From NCBI GenBank assembly GCA_018969295.1, contig JAGWYN010000022.1:1-64000 (forward strand): DNA of 64,000 bases, read 5' to 3'. Source of the DNA: Chloroflexota bacterium. Its GTDB lineage: Bacteria > Chloroflexota > Anaerolineae > Caldilineales > Caldilineaceae. Numbering within the stretch: position 1 is the stretch's first letter; the number at the start of each line of letters is the position of its first letter. The notes beneath the pieces were generated by a model that was not told the DNA's origin, did no database searches, and worked only from the letters and a program-made list of their open reading frames with translations. The position numbers and the translations under genes are program-made. Below, in pieces: positions 58,131 to 64,000 of this stretch.

Positions 58131-59411
58131 TTATGGTCGCCACAAGGTGCCGTCTGGCAGGCGTGACTGGGTCCAGTCGACGACCCCGTTTTGAAACTGG
58201 ACCAGATTGGGATGAAGTGGATAGCGGGCGGCCAGGGTTTCGTCGACGTCGATGCCCAGGCCAGGGGCCTCGTTGGGGTAGAGGAAGCCGTCGTGCACCT
58301 GTGGGCAGCCAGGAAAGACCTCTTCGAGTGCGGCGTCGAAGCCGGAAAATTCTTGGACGCCGAAATTGGGGACAACCAGATCCAGGTGGAGGTTGGCTGC
58401 ATGGCCGACGGGAGAGACATCGCCGGGTCCATGAAAGGCGGTGCGCACGCCGAAGGCCTCACAGAGTGTGGCCAGTTTGCGGGCGGGTGTGATGCCGCCG
58501 ATGTCGCTGAGATGAACGCGGATAAAATCGATCAGCTGGTTGACGATGAGAGGCTTCCATTCCAGCGGGTGGGTGAAGAGCTCGCCCATGGCGATCGGGG
58601 TGGTTGCGTGCTGGCGAATCATTTTGAACCACTCCTGGTCTTCAGGGGCCAGCGGGTCTTCCAAGAAGAAAAGGCGGTAGGGTTCCAGCGCTTTGGCCAG
58701 CCGCACAGCGTCGATCGGGGCCAGCCGTTCGTGGACATCGTGCAGCAGCTGGGTGGCAAAGCCTATCTTGCTGCGGATGAAATCGAACAGGGCGGGGATG
58801 CTGCGGGCGTAGAGGTCGGGGTCGAAATAGTCGCCGGGCTGGGTGTGGCCGGGAGGACGGCGGCCGGGAGGACGGCGGCCGGTCCCTCCGTAGACGGCGA
58901 CGTTGTTGTAGGAGCCAGACTGTGGCGCTTCTTTGCCGATGCCGCCGTAGCCGCCCATCTGGCAGCGAATGTATTGATAGCCTTCGTCCTGCAGGCGCAG
59001 GACATTGTCGAGCACCTCGTGTGGGTCGAGGCCATCGGCGTGGCGGTAAAGCGCAGCAGCCGGCCGCACTTTGCCGCCCAGCAGCTGGTAGAGGGGCAGA
59101 TTGGCCACCTTGCCCTTGATGTCCCAGAGGGCCTGGTCGACCCCAGAGAGGGCATTGTTGAGGACAGGGCCGTTGCGCCAGTAGGAGTTTTGGTAGCAGA
59201 GCTGCCAGATGTCTTCGATCTGGTGGGGGTCACGCCCGACCAGCAGGGGGTTCAGATACTCTTCGACTGCGGAGCGGACGAGGAGCAGCCGCTGGGTGAA
59301 GGTGGCACAGCCGACCCCGTAGAGCCCTGGCTCGGAGGTTTCGACTTTGACCACAGCCAGCCCAATATTGGCCGGTGCGGTGAGAATACATTTGACGCGG
59401 GTGATGTGCAT
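58131..59411 (-). CDS. Enolase-superfamily sugar-acid dehydratase (ManD type)
   Basis: 426 residues from ATG 59411 (AGGA 8 nt upstream). Motifs of the mannonate/gluconate dehydratase branch are clear: YGVGCATFTQR, LLHDVHERL and FLEDPLAPEDQE (metal ligand), MGELFTHPLEW, RVHLSDIGGITPARK and FHGPGDVSPVGHAANLHLD with the catalytic His. Such enzymes dehydrate a C6 sugar acid to a 2-keto-3-deoxy acid. A 15-bp tandem duplication adds GRRPPGRRPPG to the loop after the first domain. It lies 16 nt after the dehydrogenase gene. Confidence 0.92.
   Translation of the reverse strand: MHITRVKCILTAPANIGLAVVKVETSEPGLYGVGCATFTQRLLLVRSAVEEYLNPLLVGRDPHQIEDIWQLCYQNSYWRNGPVLNNALSGVDQALWDIKGKVANLPLYQLLGGKVRPAAALYRHADGLDPHEVLDNVLRLQDEGYQYIRCQMGGYGGIGKEAPQSGSYNNVAVYGGTGRRPPGRRPPGHTQPGDYFDPDLYARSIPALFDFIRSKIGFATQLLHDVHERLAPIDAVRLAKALEPYRLFFLEDPLAPEDQEWFKMIRQHATTPIAMGELFTHPLEWKPLIVNQLIDFIRVHLSDIGGITPARKLATLCEAFGVRTAFHGPGDVSPVGHAANLHLDLVVPNFGVQEFSGFDAALEEVFPGCPQVHDGFLYPNEAPGLGIDVDETLAARYPLHPNLVQFQNGVVDWTQSRLPDGTLWRP
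58848..58877. repeat. Tandem 15-bp repeat inside the ManD gene
   Basis: GCCGGGAGGACGGCG occurs twice (58848-58862, 58863-58877), in frame, duplicating five residues in a variable loop. It looks like recent slippage and does not break the gene. Confidence 0.75.
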
Positions 59412-59427
59412 GGAGCGTTTCCTAGGT

Positions 59428-60294
59428 TCAAAGGGCCAACGCGCTGGCCTCTCGCCAGCGCCGGGTGGGTTGCCAGCCAAGCCGTTCCCTCGCCCGTGTG
59501 CAGTCTACCAGGCTGCGAAACGGATGGCCGGCCAGATAGACGTCTGGGGGGATGTGGGGCCAGGGCACTTCTGGGTGATAGCGCTGGACCAGTTCGCTGG
59601 TGGGGAGATGGGCCAGGGTATCTGCTGCGGCCAGCAGAAAACAGTCGTGGAGAATGCCTTCGACCTGCAAGCAGCGCACCACGGCGTCGCACACATCGCG
59701 CACATCCACATAGGCCCAGTATTCGTGTCTCCAGATCTCGACAGCCTGTGCTGTGCCGAAGTTGGGATGGACGTAGTGGTCGTCGTGTGTCACCCAGGCG
59801 GGACGCAGGCAGAGCGTGACCATGCCGTGTCGTTCCGAAAAGCTGCGGCAGATCTCCTCGCCCAGATGTTTGGAGAGCTGGTAGGGGGTCATCGGGTGGT
59901 GGGGATAGTCGTCGTCGATCGGCAGCTGGAGAACCGGCCAGAAACCCTTGACACTGCCCTGGGCGTTGATGCTGGAGAAGACGACAGCCCGACGCACACC
60001 GTGCTCGAGTGCGGCCTGGAGCACATTCCAGGTTCCCATCACATTGGTTTGCATCACAGCTTCGCCGTCTGCAAAATCGCTTGGGATGGCGCCGAGATGG
60101 ACGACCGCGTCAATTCCCTGCATGGCAGCGCGCACGGCGGACAGATCGCGCAGATCGCCGACCCGCTGATCTGCGAAGAGCGGGTTTCTGGGGGTGGTAT
60201 CGAACCCACGCAGGGTATACCCTGCCGCTTGCAGCAGAGGAGTCAGCTGCTGGCCGATACGGCCCTGGCTGCCGGTGATCAGGAGCTGTTTCAT
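59428..60294 (-). CDS. NAD-dependent sugar epimerase/dehydrogenase (SDR, uronate dehydrogenase-like)
   Basis: 288 residues from ATG 60294 (AGGTG 6 nt upstream). The Rossmann motif is GSQGRIGQQL, the SDR catalytic set is Ser in VVFSSINAQG and Tyr-Lys in YQLSKHLGEEI. The opening MKQLLITGSQGRIGQQL, followed by GFDTTPRNP, is like uronate and other sugar-1-dehydrogenases. It probably oxidises the free sugar to its lactone, the step before the ManD dehydratase. It is the first gene of the operon, 21 bp from the dyad. Confidence 0.88.
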   Translation of the reverse strand: MKQLLITGSQGRIGQQLTPLLQAAGYTLRGFDTTPRNPLFADQRVGDLRDLSAVRAAMQGIDAVVHLGAIPSDFADGEAVMQTNVMGTWNVLQAALEHGVRRAVVFSSINAQGSVKGFWPVLQLPIDDDYPHHPMTPYQLSKHLGEEICRSFSERHGMVTLCLRPAWVTHDDHYVHPNFGTAQAVEIWRHEYWAYVDVRDVCDAVVRCLQVEGILHDCFLLAAADTLAHLPTSELVQRYHPEVPWPHIPPDVYLAGHPFRSLVDCTRARERLGWQPTRRWREASALAL

Positions 60295-60314
60295 CTGGAC
60301 ACCTGTATGATTCG

Positions 60315-60345
60315 ATCGTGCATGCGGACAAAGCGCATGCACGAT
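60315..60345. promoter_or_regulatory. Perfect dyad upstream of the sugar operon
   Basis: Arms ATCGTGCATGCG (60315-60326) and CGCATGCACGAT (60334-60345), 12 bp each, around a 7-bp centre, 21 bp before the start of the first gene. As a symmetric site it fits an operator; as RNA it could form a hairpin near the ribosome site. No regulator gene is adjacent. Confidence 0.65.
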
Positions 60346-60428
60346 TGTACAAGAAAGGGGCACAATTCTCGAATCCTGGCAGCTGTCACACGCAAGGATC
60401 GGCAGCACCGCAGGGGAGCTGCCAGGTC

Positions 60429-61355
60429 CTACGGCGCCAGGGCATGCAGGAGATGGTGCAGGGCAGCGGCCAGCTCGCCGACGCGTGCAGGGTCTCCGGC
60501 TTCGATGGCGTCGTGCAGGTCGACGGCGTGGGTTCGGATCGCCGCGATCGAGGGGAGCAGATCCTCGGGCCAGGAGAAGGCGTCCAGCCGGGCGATCAGG
60601 TCATCGACCGTTGTGCGTGCGGCGTCTGCATCCCAGTCGCTGCCTTGGGCGAGAGCTTCGTCCAGCTGGTGGATGGCGCCCACGGGCAGGGCTTCCAGAG
60701 CAGCGGCCAGCTCTGAGGACAAGGCTGTGTTGTCTCCGTGCATCTGGGCATGCTCGTGGGGGGCAGTCTCGCCCTGCATCGATTCATGGTCGTGGATCAC
60801 CGGCTGATCCTGGGGGCCGCCGAGGGCCTCTCTGCCTTCGGCGTCTACGGGTCTGTTCAGCTGTGGATCGAGCACGGGGACGTTGAGTTCGAAGACCTGG
60901 CCGTTGTCGAAGGTCACGGTGAGTTCGATCGTGTCGCCGGGGGCGAGGGGCTCGACGAGGTCGACGAGCATGATGTGTTTGCCGCCGGGTTGCAGAACCA
61001 GCGTGGTGCCAGCGGGGACGGGGTAGCCGTCGGGCAGCGGAATCATTTTCATGACCCCCTCTTCGGCGACGGTCTCATGGGTTTCGACGGCTCTGGCGGC
61101 TGGGCTGGCTGCAGAGACGAGTTGGACTGGCTGGTCAAGACCGTTGAGCACGGTGAAATAGATGGCGCTGGTGCCGCCGGGAAGCGGGGCCGGGCGGGCG
61201 CGGGCGTCGACAATGGCGAGCACCCCTGCTTCTGGCAGCGGTGCTGCGGTTGCCTGGGGAGTCGGCTGGATGCTGGGCATGGGGGGGGTACAGCCTGCCA
61301 GCCAGACCAGGAGGCTGGCCCCGAGAACGATCCAAAGAACCGATGATTTTGGCAT
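60429..61355 (-). CDS. PCu(A)C copper-chaperone lipoprotein with His/Met-rich extension
   Basis: 308 residues from ATG 61355 (AGGAG 7 nt upstream). Lipobox WLAGC gives a membrane lipoprotein. Residues about 40-165 are a PCu(A)C domain; the copper ligands fit His93, Met102/104, His127 and Met129 (GGKHIML). After it comes a His/Met-rich linker (HDHESMQGETAPHEHAQMHG, about 188-207), then a helical domain of about 95 residues. PCu(A)C proteins deliver Cu(I) to cytochrome oxidase. The extra His/Met-rich tail is not part of the standard domain and may add copper sites. Confidence 0.88.
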   Translation of the reverse strand: MPKSSVLWIVLGASLLVWLAGCTPPMPSIQPTPQATAAPLPEAGVLAIVDARARPAPLPGGTSAIYFTVLNGLDQPVQLVSAASPAARAVETHETVAEEGVMKMIPLPDGYPVPAGTTLVLQPGGKHIMLVDLVEPLAPGDTIELTVTFDNGQVFELNVPVLDPQLNRPVDAEGREALGGPQDQPVIHDHESMQGETAPHEHAQMHGDNTALSSELAAALEALPVGAIHQLDEALAQGSDWDADAARTTVDDLIARLDAFSWPEDLLPSIAAIRTHAVDLHDAIEAGDPARVGELAAALHHLLHALAP

Positions 61356-61482
61356 ACGAAGGCTCCTCAACAGAAAGAGTGCAGCCCGGTCAGAGCTTCT
61401 GACCTTGGCTGGTATTTGGGGGGATGAAAGAACAGGGGCGGGCAGAACCGCTGCCGCCGTCGGGTGGGTACGTCGGTTGGCA

Positions 61483-61923
61483 TCAACCGAGGCGCTGGCG
61501 TGGGGGTGGTTTGGGGGGCAGCAGGGGGGGGAAGCTCTGGTAAAGCGCAGCGGTTCGCAGACGAAAGCCAGGGCGTATGCAAGGGGGTGGCAGGCTGGCT
61601 GCGGTCAGGATGGCCAGCAGCAGCAGTGTGACGGCCAGGACGGGCGGGGTAGAGAGGCCAGCGGAAAGGCTGGGCGAGGTGGCCGTGCAGTGTTCTGCTC
61701 TACCGTTGGCCAGGGCTGTGGCGGCGTGGCGCACAGCTTCCTGGGCGTTGCGGGCCAGTGGGGGAGGCGTTCCAAAGACGAAATGGGCGCGCAGGTGGGG
61801 ATGGCCGGGCGTGGCCTGGGCACCCCAGCAGATCCAGGGCAAGACCAGGGCAAAGATCCAGACGAGTGCCCAGTGCAGACCGGGCTGCCAGCCAGTTTGT
61901 CGAGCTGCGCCGTTGTTGTCCAT
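61483..61923 (-). CDS. Small membrane protein next to the copper chaperone
   Basis: 146 residues from ATG 61923 (GGAAG 4-5 nt upstream). One N-terminal membrane helix (about 17-35, WALVWIFALVLPWICW), a His-containing exported segment (PGHPHLRAHFVFG), a second hydrophobic stretch (PPVLAVTLLLLAILTAASLPPP) and a Pro-rich C-terminus. No family recognised; size and layout recall DUF2946-type proteins found near copper genes. It lies 127 bp upstream of the PCu(A)C gene in the same direction, so a copper-related role is plausible. Confidence 0.6.
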   Translation of the reverse strand: MDNNGAARQTGWQPGLHWALVWIFALVLPWICWGAQATPGHPHLRAHFVFGTPPPLARNAQEAVRHAATALANGRAEHCTATSPSLSAGLSTPPVLAVTLLLLAILTAASLPPPCIRPGFRLRTAALYQSFPPLLPPKPPPRQRLG

Positions 61924-62023
61924 ACTGCTTCCAAAATAGCATAGCCTGGGTGTTTGTGCAAGCTTGTCTTGGCTGGGCAAGGGCTTTTCGTGCGCGCTTG
62001 CAGCTCTTTGGAACGGTCTTGGA

Positions 62024-64000
62024 TCAGGGGCTGGCGGGTGCAGCAAGCTGGTAGACGGACACTCCCTGCTGGCGGTAGAGCAGCTGGACCGAGTTGTTGT
62101 TTTCCAGCGGTGTTGTGCTGTCGTTGTCTCTTTGGTAGAGATGGGTGACCCCCTGGGCGGCGAGCTCTGCCAGCAGGTCGGCGTCTGCCAGACCGGTCTC
62201 GGCGATGCGGGCGAACTGCTTGTTCATCTGGCCAACGGTGTTGCGTGGCAGTGCTTCGTTGTAGAGTGCAGGGGGCAGGATGGATGCACGGTCGGTCAGC
62301 ACTGGGATCCAGTAGCCGCCGTCGCTGCCGGCATAGACGCCTTTCATCCAGCGCCACATGGGGACGGCAAAGCGGGCGTCGGCGGGCACGTGGTCGCGGA
62401 TCCAGGTCAACGCTACGCGGTCGGCGGGTGTGGCCAGAACGGTGGCAGGGTTGACGAGGGTTCTCATGCCCTGGGCGCCGGAGACGGCGATGGCCAGGGC
62501 GAGGAGGCCGGTGCTGATGCGGGCCAGCTGGGGGGGGAGCCAGACCCCGCTCAGCCAGGCCAGCAGCCCGCCACTGGCCAGGCTGAGCGGGACGAACAGG
62601 GTGATGATGGCTGCGTTGATGTGGATGAAGCGCAGCGAGGGCAGGCCCAGGTGGTGGGCTTGCAGCAGCAGGGTGGCCAGGGCCATCCAACCGGCCAGCA
62701 GCAGCCAGCCAGCGCCAGCGCGTGTCGTGGCGCGACGCAGGGTTGGGTGGCGCCAGGCCCAGAGCGCTGTGCCGGCCAGCAGAGCGAGCCAGCCAGCACC
62801 CGCCAGCCGGGTAGGAAGCGTGCCTGTGGGCCACCCGAACAGCCAGCTGACGCCGGCGCTGCTTGCAGCGACCAACAGCGAGTTGCGTGGTGCCCAGAGC
62901 AGCCCCCAGTCTGGCTGGTTGTAGGCAGCCCAGCTGAGCAGATTGTCCGCGCGCGGGGAGATCATGGAGCGCGCCCAGTTCGACTCGGCCAGCCACAGCC
63001 ACCAGGGCAGGGTCAGCAGCAGTGCAACCAGAGCGGCGCCTCCCCAACGCAGCAGTGCGCCTGGTCGAGCCTGGAGGAGCAGGGGCACTGCGAGTGTTGC
63101 TGCCAGCAGTGCTGCCAGCAGGGCCACGCGCACATGCACGAGTGCCAGGCCGGCCAGCAGCAGCCCGGCGGCGATCAGGGTGCCTGGGTGAAAGGGCTTT
63201 CGCAGCTGCCAGAGCGTGATCAGGGCTGGCACCATCAGCAGCACGCCTGCCAGGTGGGTATAGCGTCCCCAAGTGAGAAAATAGGCTGGAAACCAGGAGA
63301 CCAGCCCGACGAGTGCTGCGGCCAGCAGCCCGGCGCGGCGGCTGGCGAAAAGCTGCCGTGCCCCTGCATAGATCATCACCACGGTCAGGCTGTTGAGCAA
63401 CTGGCCGTAGTGCAGCACCAGATCGACAACCCCAAAGCCATCCAGCCTGCCGTACAGCCAGGCCAGCCAGGCCACACCGGCATGGTATCCCCAATGGTAG
63501 AGCAGCAGCCCACCAGGAATATAGGGGTCAAAGTGGGTAGGGAGAGCACCTGCGTCGAGCAGCAGCCGGATGATGGCGACATGGTGTACAGAGTCGACCC
63601 AAGCCGGCAGTGCCAGCCCGCGTATATGGAGCAGGCGTGTGGCCAGGGTGAGGGCCAGGACACAGGCGAAGAGGGTTCCCCAGAAACGCTGGCGTTGAAA
63701 GTGGTGGCTGGTCCAGCGGCCGGCCCAGCGGCCGGGTGGCCAGAGCAGAGAAGCTGCACCGGCCAGCAGCCAGCCCCCTGCGGTGATCTGGGCGGCGGAT
63801 GCCGTCCAACGCCAGCCGAGCGTGCTGCTCCACAGCAGCAGCAGCGGCCACAGCGCCAGCCCCAGCCCCAGCTGGATCGCCAGGGTGACCAGCCAGTCGG
63901 GGTGCGAAGGCAGGCGCAGCAGGCGGTGCAGGAAGACGCCTGGCAGCCAGAGCAACAACAGGCCCCCGATCCAGATTTGCCAGCCAGCGGTATCGATCTG
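62024..64000 (-). CDS. Large multipass membrane protein, GT-C/DUF6541-like, 5' partial
   Basis: The frame is open to the right edge, so the start lies outside; at least 658 residues are visible. It has about 12-14 membrane helices and a soluble C-terminal part (about the last 150 residues: DRVALTWIRDHVPADARFAVP, MWRWMKGVYAGSDGGYW and DRASILPP). The loop DSVHHVAIIRLLLDAGALP after the first helices resembles the periplasmic catalytic loop of GT-C lipid-linked glycosyltransferases, although no Asp-Asp/Asp-Glu pair can be confirmed. DUF6541-type membrane proteins are similar. Probably acts in cell-surface glycan assembly. Confidence 0.72.
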   Translation of the reverse strand, partial: QIDTAGWQIWIGGLLLLWLPGVFLHRLLRLPSHPDWLVTLAIQLGLGLALWPLLLLWSSTLGWRWTASAAQITAGGWLLAGAASLLWPPGRWAGRWTSHHFQRQRFWGTLFACVLALTLATRLLHIRGLALPAWVDSVHHVAIIRLLLDAGALPTHFDPYIPGGLLLYHWGYHAGVAWLAWLYGRLDGFGVVDLVLHYGQLLNSLTVVMIYAGARQLFASRRAGLLAAALVGLVSWFPAYFLTWGRYTHLAGVLLMVPALITLWQLRKPFHPGTLIAAGLLLAGLALVHVRVALLAALLAATLAVPLLLQARPGALLRWGGAALVALLLTLPWWLWLAESNWARSMISPRADNLLSWAAYNQPDWGLLWAPRNSLLVAASSAGVSWLFGWPTGTLPTRLAGAGWLALLAGTALWAWRHPTLRRATTRAGAGWLLLAGWMALATLLLQAHHLGLPSLRFIHINAAIITLFVPLSLASGGLLAWLSGVWLPPQLARISTGLLALAIAVSGAQGMRTLVNPATVLATPADRVALTWIRDHVPADARFAVPMWRWMKGVYAGSDGGYWIPVLTDRASILPPALYNEALPRNTVGQMNKQFARIAETGLADADLLAELAAQGVTHLYQRDNDSTTPLENNNSVQLLYRQQGVSVYQLAAPASP

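Overview
The window is GC-rich, densely coded bacterial chromosome that looks like Chloroflexota, most likely the Caldilinea/Anaerolineae side. This assignment is an inference from gene content: a Tat-exported lipoprotein sugar-binding protein with an Ala/Pro-rich linker, a BTAD plus NTPase regulator, an AAA-ATPase/nuclease protein beginning MRFFNTEGPV, PolX with a PHP domain, a B12-type radical SAM protein and many secreted SH3b/PKD/FG-GAP proteins. No ribosomal RNA, transposase, integrase, CRISPR array or phage gene was found, so it reads as ordinary chromosome with several carbohydrate-linked islands.

Layout. 1-2.6 kb: the end of a DUF1566 protein facing a BTAD-family regulator. 3.0-17.3 kb (+): a carbohydrate locus from a good promoter, with solute-binding protein, two permeases, a phytanoyl-CoA dioxygenase (PhyH)-type oxygenase, an FG-GAP/UnbV lipoprotein, a His-motif membrane protein, a second PhyH-like protein, a DUF5107/TPR protein and a GH2 glycosidase. 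17.6-20.6 kb (-): a secreted PKD/FGE-fold protein. 21-26.7 kb: YifB on the + strand facing a minus-strand run of AAA-nuclease ATPase, PolX and an SH3 lipoprotein. 26.9-33.2 kb: a GntR-regulated 2-oxo acid dehydrogenase operon (regulator, E1alpha, E1beta, E2) divergent from an aldolase-like/PfkB pair, with a palindromic operator between the two -35 boxes. 33.3-38.8 kb: small proteins, a tRNA-dihydrouridine synthase and a clan GH-A-like multidomain protein. 39-41.3 kb: MoxR/DUF58 pair. 41.3-42.4 kb (-): two tRNA-Ala genes, each with its own promoter, then a terminator, then rph. 42.6-53.1 kb (+): phoU, aminotransferase, M17 aminopeptidase, membrane protein, radical SAM protein, a trypsin-like protease with a repeated unknown domain, and a YfiH-family enzyme. 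53.1-60.3 kb (-): a four-gene sugar operon (NAD-dependent dehydrogenase, ManD-type dehydratase, PHP hydrolase, GH106-like glycosidase) behind a perfect 12-bp-arm dyad. 60.4-64.0 kb (-): copper-chaperone lipoprotein, small membrane protein and a multipass membrane protein running off the edge.

How it fits together. The + strand locus at 3-17 kb should import a saccharide, trim it (GH2) and possibly oxidise it (PhyH proteins). The minus-strand locus at 53-60 kb should free and oxidise deoxy or acid sugars. The GntR block links a sugar-phosphate kinase/aldolase-like pair to an acyl-CoA-forming dehydrogenase. The most unusual items are the shared GntR operator, the aldolase without its Asp-His metal/catalytic motif, the Cys-paired triplicate domain in the protease, the two possible DGR-target-like C-termini, and the second PhyH protein without the usual HxD motif.
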